Source: Firmicutes bacterium HGW-Firmicutes-7
Lineage (GTDB): Bacteria > Bacillota > Clostridia > Lachnospirales > Vallitaleaceae
Reading direction: 5' to 3'
Length of the DNA: 61,799 bases
Assembly (NCBI GenBank): GCA_002841375.1
Contig: PGZO01000024.1
Span: 1 to 61,799 of the forward strand
Below, one piece after another: positions 17,213 through 25,932 of this stretch. The notes under the pieces were generated by a model, which ran no database searches, was not told where the DNA came from, and saw only the letters and a list, made by a program, of their open reading frames with translations. The stretch's first letter is position 1; the number at the start of each line of letters is the position of its first letter. The translations under genes and the position numbers were made by a program.

Positions 17213-18418
17213 CTATACGAATTTTTTAATAAGTTTTGTATAATCTATTCCAGCAACATACTCACTTCTATTTTTGATTAATTCTTTTGCAAATAAGATG
17301 TTTTTTTTCTTTGCCGCTTCTCTACGGGCATTGTCTGGAATTGAATCAAGATCCTTCACATGTGCAAATCCAACAGTTCTTCTTATCATTTCACAGCCTG
17401 CAACACCTGCCGAATTCACTAACACATCATTTATGTACCATTCTTTAAACCCTGTAACCTTTGCCATTTTATCTGTAACAACATCATCCCACAAATCCAA
17501 GCTTTTTTGCTTAAATAAATCAACGACATCACTCAGTGCGCTACTCAAGTATTCCAGATGTACCGCTTTCGTTGTACCTTCATCTAATATCGCATCTGTT
17601 GAAATATAGTTCATAATAAGATTTGCAATCAATGCACCGATATCATAAGCCATCGGACCGTAGAAGGCAAACTCTGGGTCAATCACCTTTGTATATTCTT
17701 GATTTACAAAAATACTTCCAGTATGTAAATCTCCATGTAGTAGTGCTTGTGCATTATTCATAAAATCAAATTTTAACTTTGCTACTTCTACGCTAAGCGC
17801 CACGTCCTCTACCAGCTCTTGTCTATGAAAATCAACTAAGAAATCTTCCATATTATTTCTAGCACCTATATTAAAAGGTTCTGTATATACTAATTCTTCT
17901 GTAATTTCACAAAGCTCAGGATTGATAAAGCCCTTCACCCGTTCTTTCTTTTCTTTGTGCCCCATTACGACATCTGAAGTCAATAACAAGGTCTTTACTA
18001 AGAAATCACTTATCTGTTGGGCAAACTTTGGGTAATTTTCATATTTCAACAAACCGTAACGCATGATGATATAGTCAGAGAGATCTTCCATCACCATACA
18101 ATACATTTCGTTATCGAACATATATACCTTAGGTACCAAACCATCTGTTAATTCATATTCTATTTCTAAAATTTTTGTTTCAATTGCACCACGCCCAATA
18201 TCTAGTGGCCAATCTTCTCCTGCTGCTCTAACATAGGGCAATGCTTGCTTTACGATAATACTCTTATTACTATGGGTATCCTTAATTCTAAATACTAAAT
18301 TTAAGTTCCCATCCCCTATTTCATTACATTCAAACACTGCATCTTCCGGAAAAAAGTCAAGTTTAGCATTAACATAACTTACAACTGTATCCACAGTTAA
18401 TTCATAATATTTCCCCAT
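17213..18418 (-). CDS. mtnK: S-methyl-5-thioribose kinase
   Basis: A 401-residue sugar kinase with the aminoglycoside-phosphotransferase-like fold of MtnK: nucleotide loop EIGDGNLNLVF (33-43), catalytic LLHGDLHTGS (Asp230) and metal-binding IDPEFAFYGP (Asp247, Glu249). Its length is normal for the family. It phosphorylates methylthioribose, the product left by MTA nucleosidase, at C1; DrdK-type relatives take 5-deoxyribose. It follows the permease gene by only four bases, which links uptake and phosphorylation. AGGAG is well placed before the ATG. Confidence 0.93.
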   Translation of the reverse strand: MGKYYELTVDTVVSYVNAKLDFFPEDAVFECNEIGDGNLNLVFRIKDTHSNKSIIVKQALPYVRAAGEDWPLDIGRGAIETKILEIEYELTDGLVPKVYMFDNEMYCMVMEDLSDYIIMRYGLLKYENYPKFAQQISDFLVKTLLLTSDVVMGHKEKKERVKGFINPELCEITEELVYTEPFNIGARNNMEDFLVDFHRQELVEDVALSVEVAKLKFDFMNNAQALLHGDLHTGSIFVNQEYTKVIDPEFAFYGPMAYDIGALIANLIMNYISTDAILDEGTTKAVHLEYLSSALSDVVDLFKQKSLDLWDDVVTDKMAKVTGFKEWYINDVLVNSAGVAGCEMIRRTVGFAHVKDLDSIPDNARREAAKKKNILFAKELIKNRSEYVAGIDYTKLIKKFV

Positions 18419-18422
18419 TGTA

Positions 18423-19424
18423 TTACTCCTTTCGTTTGTAGTAAGTAAGCCCTAATGCAAAGATTAAAACAAACCCTTTAACAATATCTTGAGAATAATA
18501 TGGAAAATCCATCATTATTAATCCATTTAATAACACTCCCATCAAGAGCGCACCTAATAATGTACCAAATGCATTGGGTTTACCAATTCCCAGTACTGAA
18601 TATCCAATATATGCAGCCGCTACAGCATCCATTAAATAGGAGCCTCCTGCATTCACTTCACCTGATCCGAGTCTAGATCCAAGCACAAGTCCACCTAATG
18701 CGGCGATAAATCCAGACATAACATAAGCGATAAGCTTGTATTTATTTATTGGAATACCTGAAAGCTTCGCTGCTTCTTCATTGCCACCTGTCATATATAA
18801 ATATCTGCCATATCTAGTATAATTTAAAAATATATGTACAAGCACCACAACGGTTAGCATAATGATTACTGGAACTGGTATTCCCAATAATTTTCCTTGC
18901 CCTATATATAAGAAAGCCTCATTCATTGTGCCCTTTGCTATACCTGCATTATTTGGCAGTGGCATATAGTTATAGATTGCCGATCCATTTTGGAAGGTGA
19001 TTGAGATTCCTGTTAAAACAAACATCATCGATAGAGTTGTTAACATGTCGGTTATTTTTACTTTAATAATCAAGAAAGCATTGATACAGCCAACAAGTCC
19101 ACCAGCCAATAATGGTACTATAATAGCCATTGCTGGTCCCATTTCCCAAATAACCATGATTTTAGCAGCAATAACAGAGGCAAACCCAGCTGTTGCTCCG
19201 ACCGATAAATCAAACCCACCTACAGTAAGTGACAAGGTTATCGCTAGTGCTATTAATGCTACAATTGAAACAGATCTAAAAACATTGGTGATATTTCTAA
19301 AATTCATAAAGTTTTCCAAGGTTATGGAAAAAAACAAAACAGCTGCTATAATAACAAATATGGTTCCATACTTATAAAACAATTTGTAGAAATCGATTTT
19401 TTTTGCTTTCACATTTTCATTCAT
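18423..19424 (-). CDS. Ribose-type ABC permease (RbsC-like)
   Basis: A 333-residue membrane protein with about ten helices of the RbsC/AraH family (SLTVGGFDLSVGATAGFASV, GGNEEAAKLSGIP, GSRLGSGEVNAGGSYLMDAVAAAYIG split over the central loop). It overlaps the ATPase gene by four bases (ATGA) and precedes mtnK by four. It should be the channel that imports methylthioribose, 5-deoxyribose or a related pentose derivative. No second permease is present; RbsC-type permeases work as homodimers. Confidence 0.9.
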   Translation of the reverse strand: MNENVKAKKIDFYKLFYKYGTIFVIIAAVLFFSITLENFMNFRNITNVFRSVSIVALIALAITLSLTVGGFDLSVGATAGFASVIAAKIMVIWEMGPAMAIIVPLLAGGLVGCINAFLIIKVKITDMLTTLSMMFVLTGISITFQNGSAIYNYMPLPNNAGIAKGTMNEAFLYIGQGKLLGIPVPVIIMLTVVVLVHIFLNYTRYGRYLYMTGGNEEAAKLSGIPINKYKLIAYVMSGFIAALGGLVLGSRLGSGEVNAGGSYLMDAVAAAYIGYSVLGIGKPNAFGTLLGALLMGVLLNGLIMMDFPYYSQDIVKGFVLIFALGLTYYKRKE

Positions 19425-20923
19425 TTGATTGATCCCCCTCCTGCCGAGTAATAAAGTAATTCTTCTTCTGTCGTTTCTTTTGTAATTAATTCTTTTGCTG
19501 TTGTCCCGTTATACATGACATAGGCTCTATCTGTAAGTCCAAGTATTTCACTAAATTCACAGGATGCATAAATAACTGCCTTTCCTTGTTTGACTAGGTC
19601 ACCAATTAACATATAAATTTCAGCCTTCGATCCAATGTCTACGCCTTTTGTTGGTTCATCTAGCACAAAAACTTCTGCTCCAGACAAAAGCCACTTACCA
19701 ATTGCAACCTTTTGTTGATTTCCGCCACTTAAATTAGCAACAAGTTGTCTTTCATTGGGTGTTTTAATACCAATCTTTTTTATAGCTTCTAAGGAAGTTT
19801 TTTTAATTTTTAGCTTTTGCATAAATGGACCCTTGCAGTAACTTTTAAGGGTAGGTAATGTTATGTTCGTAGCAATAGATTCATGAACAAGAACACCTTC
19901 TTTTCTTCTTTCTTCTGGTACAAGTGCTAAACCTTCTTGAACAGCCTGAGCTGGTGTTTTAATTTTAATTTTTTTTCCTTTGAGTATAATTTCTCCCTCT
20001 GTTACTTTACCTTCTCCAAATAAAAGCTTGCAAAGTTCAGTTTTACCGCCACCAACGAGACCCGCTAATCCTATAATCTCTCCAGCTCTCACATGCAAGT
20101 TTGCACTGTTGATACCACCCGTTCCAGAAAGACCTTGAACTTCAAGAAGCTCCTCGCCGATTGTTGCGTTTACTTTGGGATATGATTGCTCTAATTTGCG
20201 ACCTAACATTTTTTCTACAACTATATCAATAGTCATATTCTCAGTATTATACGTACCTACGATCTTTCCATCTTTTAATACGGTTATTTTTTCGCATATT
20301 TCAAAAACCTCATCTAACCTATGGGTTATAAAAATAACACTCATTCCATCCTTTTTTAATTTCCTAACGATCTCAAATAACTTCTTCGTTTCTTCAACAC
20401 TTAATGGTGCTGTAGGTTCATCCAAAATCAAATATTTTGCCTTCTGAAATACAGCTCGACCAATGAGTACCATTTGTTTTTCTGAAAGTGTTAACTCACT
20501 TACTAATTGATTCACGTTAATATCTAAACCAAGATCCATTATTTCTTTCTTTGCTCGTGCTTTTATTTCCTTCCAGTTCATAAAAACATCTTTTTTTTCA
20601 CTTACAATATGGTCCATCATAATGTTTTCCGCTACTGTCAAATAAGGGACTAGCGCTGTATCTACTTCCTGATAAACAATAACAATACCATTGCGCTTTG
20701 CGTCTAAAGGATTATGTATTGCAATTTTATTTCCATCAATAAATAGTTCACCTTCATATCCTGTATATGCGCCAGCCAATATTTTCATTAACGTACTTTT
20801 ACCTGCACCGTTGGCGCCAATTAAAGCATGAACTTCTCCCTGAGTCACTTCAAAGTTGACATTTTCCAATGCTATAACGCCTGGAAAAGTTTTTGTAATA
20901 TCTTTCATCTCTAATTTATACAT
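19421..20923 (-). CDS. Ribose-type ABC ATPase (RbsA-like)
   Basis: A 500-residue protein with two fused ATPase domains, as in RbsA/MglA. Domain 1 has GANGAGKSTLMKIL (about residues 34-47) and the degenerate signature LTLSEKQMVLIGRA. Domain 2 has a weak Walker A (GLVGGGKTELCKLL) and the full signature NLSGGNQQKVAIGKWL. One strong and one degenerate nucleotide site is usual in this family. It is placed between the binding lipoprotein and the permease and is translationally coupled to the latter. Confidence 0.92.
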   Translation of the reverse strand: MYKLEMKDITKTFPGVIALENVNFEVTQGEVHALIGANGAGKSTLMKILAGAYTGYEGELFIDGNKIAIHNPLDAKRNGIVIVYQEVDTALVPYLTVAENIMMDHIVSEKKDVFMNWKEIKARAKKEIMDLGLDINVNQLVSELTLSEKQMVLIGRAVFQKAKYLILDEPTAPLSVEETKKLFEIVRKLKKDGMSVIFITHRLDEVFEICEKITVLKDGKIVGTYNTENMTIDIVVEKMLGRKLEQSYPKVNATIGEELLEVQGLSGTGGINSANLHVRAGEIIGLAGLVGGGKTELCKLLFGEGKVTEGEIILKGKKIKIKTPAQAVQEGLALVPEERRKEGVLVHESIATNITLPTLKSYCKGPFMQKLKIKKTSLEAIKKIGIKTPNERQLVANLSGGNQQKVAIGKWLLSGAEVFVLDEPTKGVDIGSKAEIYMLIGDLVKQGKAVIYASCEFSEILGLTDRAYVMYNGTTAKELITKETTEEELLYYSAGGGSIK

Positions 20924-20961
20924 GTTATCATCCTCACATCATTTGATAGCTTTTAAAACAT

Positions 20962-20995
20962 AAGCAAGAATGAACCATACTGCTCATTCTTGCTT
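20962..20995 (-). terminator. Attenuating hairpin between binding protein and ATPase
   Basis: A perfect 12-bp inverted repeat (AAGCAAGAATGA, 20962-20973, with 20984-20995). On the minus strand only ATGTTTT follows, so termination is probably partial. Such hairpins keep binding-protein mRNA above that of the membrane subunits. Confidence 0.65.
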
Positions 20996-21011
20996 CTATG
21001 GTTATCCTGTA

Positions 21012-22136
21012 TTATTTTATGCTTTGTTCTAATGCTAACATCCACTCTTCCAAAAAGTCTGGTGTTGAACCCCATCCATCATAATAATCTTTTAGGTCAA
21101 CCATTGTAACACGTTTTTCATCAACCTTTGGTAGATCATCTGCTCTTACTAATACCGGTTTTAAAGAGTAATATCTAGGAATTTTCTCTCCTGCTAATGC
21201 TTTTAGTGCTAAACGTATTTGTACTTGCCCAACAACTGTTGGATCAACTGCAGCAGAAGCTCTCCATATCTCTGGATGATCTTGCATCATTGCTAAATCT
21301 TGGTCAGAAATATCTACAGAGAATAATGGAATTGTTTTACCCGAAGCTACAATTGCATTATAAAAGCCTTTTGCATATTCATCCCAAACGCCATAAACAG
21401 CATCAACATCTCCTGTTGTTGTCAAAATAGTTTCAAGAGCAGTTTGCGCTTTAGGCATTGGGTTATCTGTTCCTAAATCTATTGTGCTAACAACTTCTAT
21501 ACCTGTATATGTAGGAAGTATACCCCCGTCCCAAATTCTATGTCTCTTGTCCGTTGGTGGTACATTCGCAACCCGATTGTAGACTACTTTACCTTGACCA
21601 TCTAGTTCTTGAACAAGTGCCATTTGTGAGATTAATCCCATCATGAGGTCATATTGATCAAGTGAAACCAATTTACCTTTATGTACATCGTACGGAATAT
21701 CAAAATCATTATCAAATACAATGACAGGTATTCCAGCTTCAAGTGCTCTAACAACAGAAGCTTTTAACGCATCTGCTTTACCATGAGAAATTAAAATTGC
21801 ATCCATTTTGTTCGTAACTGCATTATCAATGCCTTCAGACATCTTGGCTAAATCATTATTTGCATCGATAACTGATAGTTCAATACCGTATCGTGCAGCT
21901 TCTGCTTTAACACCATTGATATGAGTGATCATATGCGTACCCGTACCCCACTCCTTGACCAATGCCATTTTTAAAGTCTTACCCTGAATTGCTGCTGGAA
22001 CTTCTCCGGACATTTCAGTGATTGGACTTTGTTCTTCCTTTTCCCCAGTTGTAACGGTTACAGTTGGCTTTGGTGTACAGCCCACTATTGATAAGACTAG
22101 TAGCGTTGCTAATAAAGCCGTAATGAATTTTTTCAT
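21012..22136 (-). CDS. Sugar-binding lipoprotein of the salvage importer
   Basis: A 374-residue type I periplasmic-binding protein (RbsB/LacI-like) with the lipobox VLSIVGC (Cys20). Fold landmarks are AILISHGKADALKASVVRALEAGIP in the N-lobe (split over residues about 120-145), VIVFDNDFDIPYD, and VDAVYGVWDEYAKGF in the hinge region. It is the first gene of the transporter/mtnK/mtnA/aldolase operon. AAAAGGAG lies about ten bases before the ATG and a near-consensus promoter lies at 22193-22222. It is the candidate receptor for extracellular methylthioribose or 5-deoxyribose. Confidence 0.88.
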   Translation of the reverse strand: MKKFITALLATLLVLSIVGCTPKPTVTVTTGEKEEQSPITEMSGEVPAAIQGKTLKMALVKEWGTGTHMITHINGVKAEAARYGIELSVIDANNDLAKMSEGIDNAVTNKMDAILISHGKADALKASVVRALEAGIPVIVFDNDFDIPYDVHKGKLVSLDQYDLMMGLISQMALVQELDGQGKVVYNRVANVPPTDKRHRIWDGGILPTYTGIEVVSTIDLGTDNPMPKAQTALETILTTTGDVDAVYGVWDEYAKGFYNAIVASGKTIPLFSVDISDQDLAMMQDHPEIWRASAAVDPTVVGQVQIRLALKALAGEKIPRYYSLKPVLVRADDLPKVDEKRVTMVDLKDYYDGWGSTPDFLEEWMLALEQSIK

Positions 22137-22192
22137 AACTTCTTTTCTCCTTTTACTATGGTCTTGTTTTGTTTTACTAACTCAGTGATCAT

Positions 22193-22222
22193 ATTGTATC
22201 ATTAATTTGTAAGTTCTGTCAA
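22193..22222 (-). promoter_or_regulatory. Promoter of the methylthioribose salvage operon
   Basis: On the minus strand, TTGACA (22222-22217), an 18-base spacer and TACAAT (22198-22193). A partial dyad TGAT-N8-ATCA (22187-22202) covers the -10 box and could be the DeoR operator; that part is a guess. The remainder of 22137-22317 shows only AT-rich leader. Confidence 0.75.
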
Positions 22223-22317
22223 CCTTTGAATCAATATATTTCTCATTTTTCACATATTAAATCATTAATTTTCAATTATTTGCATCATTGCTTTATATGT
22301 CCTTGTTTTTTAATCAT

Positions 22318-22361
22318 AAACAACAAAGAACGCGCTCATTCGAGCGCGTTCTTTGTTGTTT
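22318..22361 (-). terminator. Terminator of the DeoR gene
   Basis: A perfect 20-bp stem (22318-22337 with 22342-22361) with a four-base loop, 16 bases beyond the DeoR stop. It separates the regulator gene from the salvage operon promoter. Confidence 0.85.
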
Positions 22362-22377
22362 ATAGTCAAGAGAAGGT

Positions 22378-23121
22378 TTAATCGATAATAATCACCCTTT
22401 TATCGTCTATGTACTTTTTATCTATATTTTTTGTTGTAATAAGCTTATGTTCTTCTTCTATTTGAGCAAAGGTATATCTTGAATTCTTCCCGATTTTTGT
22501 TGAATCTCCTATAAAATAGACTTCTCTTGAATTCTTAATAGCAATCTTATTGATTTCTGCTACATCTATGTCCGAGGTTGAGATCCCTCGGTCAAAAGTA
22601 ATACCAGACGCACCAATAAAACACTTATCAAAGTTCATCGTCGAAACCTGATTAAGCGTAACTGGTCCAACAAGCACGCCTATATCCGTCACAATATTTC
22701 CTCCCAACAATATCGCATTAACATTGTATTTAATTAACTCCTGAATATGAAACGCACCATTAGTTGCAACCGTTACATCCTTACTTTCAAGATGCTTGAT
22801 CATATGATTTTCAGTCGTTCCGGGACCTATGAAAATAAACTCACCATCCTGCACAAGTGTAGCTGCATAACTTCCAATAATTTCTTTTTCTTCTTTATTT
22901 AAGCTAATCTTTTCACTCAGAGATTTTTCACCAACGTTCGTAATGATCCTTGCAGCGCCACCCGAAAGTTGTTCAATATACCCTTCCTCAGACAAGGTTT
23001 TCAAGTCTCTTCTTATGGTAGCCAATGATACATTTACTTGTTGTTGTATTTCATCCAAATACACCATCTCTTTCGACTGCATGAACTCCAAAATACTTTT
23101 TCTTCTAGCATAAGGAATCAT
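22378..23121 (-). CDS. DeoR-family regulator of the salvage operon
   Basis: A 247-residue DeoR/GlpR-type repressor. The N-terminal helix-turn-helix (YLDEIQQQVNVSLATIRRDL) is followed by the DeoR C-terminal sensor domain (about 70-235), with IGPGTTENHMIKHL and GASGITFDRGISTSDIDVAEI. TAAGGAGG fixes the start. It is monocistronic, directly upstream of and co-oriented with the importer/mtnK/mtnA/aldolase operon, and is its probable regulator. Sensors of this class usually respond to sugar phosphates, so methylthioribose-1-phosphate, deoxyribose-1-phosphate or the ketose phosphate are candidate inducers (inference). Confidence 0.88.
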   Translation of the reverse strand: MIPYARRKSILEFMQSKEMVYLDEIQQQVNVSLATIRRDLKTLSEEGYIEQLSGGAARIITNVGEKSLSEKISLNKEEKEIIGSYAATLVQDGEFIFIGPGTTENHMIKHLESKDVTVATNGAFHIQELIKYNVNAILLGGNIVTDIGVLVGPVTLNQVSTMNFDKCFIGASGITFDRGISTSDIDVAEINKIAIKNSREVYFIGDSTKIGKNSRYTFAQIEEEHKLITTKNIDKKYIDDKRVIIID

Positions 23122-23289
23122 ATAATAACCTCCTTATTGTTAATTTCATTTTATTTCAAGATTATTCTTATTATTTCATCTATTTATGATAGCATTTATT
23201 CCATAATTTTTCAAGTAAATAATTCATTGATGTCAACAAACTATTAATCCCTTTCAATTAGAAGCCCTTACCTTAAAAATCAACAGTTA

Positions 23290-23316
23290 AATAACCAGGA
23301 AAATTTCCTGGTTATT
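23290..23316 (-). terminator. Terminator of the prkA-yhbH-spoVR operon
   Basis: A 10-bp stem (AATAACCAGG/CCTGGTTATT) with a seven-base loop, 15 bases after the spoVR stop. The T-tract on the minus strand is weak and interrupted. Confidence 0.6.
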
Positions 23317-23330
23317 GGTCAAAACATTCA

Positions 23331-24707
23331 TCACACTACACTAATAGATACTTTTTTATCTTCATCACATATCATCTTTTTGTCCACTTTATCGAAGACT
23401 GTTTTGAGTATCACCTTACCACCCCAAAGGGTACTTAAATATTTTAATGTTTCATTTGCATAACTTAGATCTAACTCCCTACCATCATATTCATGTAAAA
23501 GTAATAAAATATGATCTCGGGCTGATATTTCCTCTACTTTTATGCAAGGAATATTTGCTAGACCAACAGATGCAACTAGATTATTTCGTATTTTCTCCCA
23601 ACCACTTTCATCAGATACCTCTTCAATAATATACGTATTATGTTTTTTCCCGTACTTAAATAAGTTCATCTCGCTACACAACTCTTCTGTCAAATACTTA
23701 AGGATAAAAGATGCATCTCTTTCCATCCTCCTAACTTCAAAAAGCTTCTCCCTGCCATATCTTTTTTCTATATCTTCTAGCAGCTTAAAGCCCATATAAT
23801 AGGGATTAATACTGCCCAAAAAAGGCTTAATAACTTGGTTGTGACGATTTAAGAATTCCAAATGAAGGCTCTGAGGTAGCTTAAGTTGCTTCAATATATA
23901 ATAATGCCAAAAACTTGCCCATCCTTCATTCATGATTTTCGTCTCCATTTGAGGTAAGAAGTACTGTGTTTCCTCAGAAACAATATGCATAATATCCTTC
24001 TCCCAATCCTCTAAATTTCCATATTGAATTAATATGTCCACAAGGTCCTCCGTCGGTTCAAGCGGTACTTTATTTAAGTTTGGATAGGGAATATCTTTTT
24101 TTGTCTGTAAAATACTTGTTCTTTTGATTTGTTCATAATAATGGTTTAAAATTTTTTTCTTATTCTCTTCATTAGATATTCGTTTTTCTCCAATTACCCT
24201 TGAAACTTGATATCTTATCGCATGGGCTGCATCTATTATTCTCTCAACCCTTTTGTATCCAATTGTAGGATCTTGTATATAGCTTCTAATACGATTGGCA
24301 TGATTCTTAAACATTTCTACAGTGGTATTTGCATCCGTTCCCTCTGTAAACAATCGATTATTTCTAAAAAAATCATTATGTCCATAAACGTGAGCCATCG
24401 TCAATATTTGAAGTAGCAATGAATTATCCCTCATCAAATAAGCAATACATGGATTAGAATTGATCACCATTTCATAAGGTAGCCCCGTCAAATTATACTT
24501 ATACAAGGTTTTTTGTTTATCATATTTTTTTCCAAAACTCCAGTGAGGATAGTGTGACGGCATACCAACATATGCTTCATAGCAAAGCATATCTTCATAG
24601 CTGCAAATTTCAAATTCCTGAGGATAACACACCAACCCCACTTGCTCTACCAAGTTTTCTATTTTATTATTCCATTTTTCTAATTCCTTCAATGAATACT
24701 CCATCAT
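23331..24707 (-). CDS. spoVR: SpoVR family sporulation protein
   Basis: A 458-residue SpoVR/YcgB-type protein with the family pattern EICSYEDMLCYEAYVGMPSHY (split around residue 30), MAHVYGHNDFFRNN near 105 and the conserved MNEGWASFWHYYIL block near 260 (HYYILKQLKLP). In Bacillus the family takes part in spore cortex formation; its biochemistry is unsettled. It is third in the prkA-yhbH-spoVR operon, 16 bases after yhbH. Three consecutive start options (GTG 24710, ATG 24707, ATG 24704) exist with no clear ribosome binding site, suggesting coupling to yhbH. Confidence 0.92.
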   Translation of the reverse strand: MMEYSLKELEKWNNKIENLVEQVGLVCYPQEFEICSYEDMLCYEAYVGMPSHYPHWSFGKKYDKQKTLYKYNLTGLPYEMVINSNPCIAYLMRDNSLLLQILTMAHVYGHNDFFRNNRLFTEGTDANTTVEMFKNHANRIRSYIQDPTIGYKRVERIIDAAHAIRYQVSRVIGEKRISNEENKKKILNHYYEQIKRTSILQTKKDIPYPNLNKVPLEPTEDLVDILIQYGNLEDWEKDIMHIVSEETQYFLPQMETKIMNEGWASFWHYYILKQLKLPQSLHLEFLNRHNQVIKPFLGSINPYYMGFKLLEDIEKRYGREKLFEVRRMERDASFILKYLTEELCSEMNLFKYGKKHNTYIIEEVSDESGWEKIRNNLVASVGLANIPCIKVEEISARDHILLLLHEYDGRELDLSYANETLKYLSTLWGGKVILKTVFDKVDKKMICDEDKKVSISVV

Positions 24708-24723
24708 CACTTTATTATTCTAG

Positions 24724-25929
24724 TTACTTCTCTTCCTTCTCTAAAAGCTTTCGAAGCGCCGGAATAACATCCTCCTTTTTTGACATCATTACAATTGAAA
24801 AGTTAGTTTTTTTCAATTGCGCCGTAAAGAGCTGCCATATATTGCTCATACGAGGGAAATTAGGATGAATAATTTCTCCATATCCAAAAAGATTACAAAT
24901 ATCACATAATTCCTTTGCTAGTTCTAATGTCTTTTCATTGTCCTCTGACCAATTATCCCCATCACTACAGTGAAAAGCGTATATGTTCCATATTGAAGGA
25001 TTAAACCTTGCATCAATAATTTCCAAGGCTTTTTCATAACCACTACTTATATACGTTCCTCCCGACTCTCCTTTATGAAAAAAATCGTCTTCATTTACTT
25101 CTTTACCAATAGTAGTATGGGAAACAAAAACAATTTCAACGTTCATGTATTTAAGCTGGATAAATTGATATAGCAGAAAATAAAAGCTTCTTGCAAGATA
25201 TTTTTTCGTAACATCCATGGAACCTGAGGTGTCCATAATACAAATGATGACCGCATTAGATTCTTTCTTAAATTTTTCTCTCAATCTATAATATCTAAGG
25301 TCATCCTCCTTAAAAGGAAATCGTTTTTTGCTATCATCCTCAGCTGCTTGTGAATTTTCCTGACTACCAGTTTCTATTTTTGTAGTATCTGATTTGTTTC
25401 CTCTTTCATAGGCTTTTTGTCTTTTTATTTTTTCAATAACCGACCGTTTCTTTGCCAACTTGGGCGGGATTCCTTTTCTCTTAATTCCAAGCCTTCTAAA
25501 ATTTCTTTCTGTTTCTAGTTGACTAAATTTTTTTCTTTCTAGGAAAGGCAGATTCAAATCATCGAATAAGTATTTAATAAGCTCTTCAATCGTTACTTCT
25601 GTTTCATAAATATCTTCACCCTCATTATTTCCTGCCTGACCATGACCTTTTTTCATTTCATCGCTATCACTTATTTTGTCTCCCCGCTTTTCGTCACCAC
25701 TACCAGAGCCAGTTCCCTCTTTATTTTTTCCAAATACAAATTGGTATTCTTTAATTCCTCTTATAGGAATTTTAATTTTCTTGTTTTTACTTTGCCCTAT
25801 AATGCTTTCTTCTGCAATGATATTCCCTATGTTTTTTTTAATGGCATCTTCAACTAACTCATGATGTCTTCTTCTATCTTCAGTGGTGCGATCTCTCCCC
25901 AACCTGTCAAATTCTCGAAAAATAGCCAT
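24724..25929 (-). CDS. yhbH: YhbH / DUF444 family protein
   Basis: A 401-residue DUF444 protein. A basic N-terminal part (RLGRDRTTEDRRRHHELVEDA) and a low-complexity acidic/glycine region (about residues 85-110) precede a von Willebrand A-like C-terminal domain. That domain starts at NAVIICIMDTSGSMDVTKKY, whose DTSGSMD stretch is a metal-ion-dependent adhesion site motif. It always travels with prkA and spoVR and probably acts with the PrkA kinase. GGAAGGA precedes the ATG and only three bases separate it from prkA. Confidence 0.92.
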   Translation of the reverse strand: MAIFREFDRLGRDRTTEDRRRHHELVEDAIKKNIGNIIAEESIIGQSKNKKIKIPIRGIKEYQFVFGKNKEGTGSGSGDEKRGDKISDSDEMKKGHGQAGNNEGEDIYETEVTIEELIKYLFDDLNLPFLERKKFSQLETERNFRRLGIKRKGIPPKLAKKRSVIEKIKRQKAYERGNKSDTTKIETGSQENSQAAEDDSKKRFPFKEDDLRYYRLREKFKKESNAVIICIMDTSGSMDVTKKYLARSFYFLLYQFIQLKYMNVEIVFVSHTTIGKEVNEDDFFHKGESGGTYISSGYEKALEIIDARFNPSIWNIYAFHCSDGDNWSEDNEKTLELAKELCDICNLFGYGEIIHPNFPRMSNIWQLFTAQLKKTNFSIVMMSKKEDVIPALRKLLEKEEK

Positions 25930-25932
25930 AAT

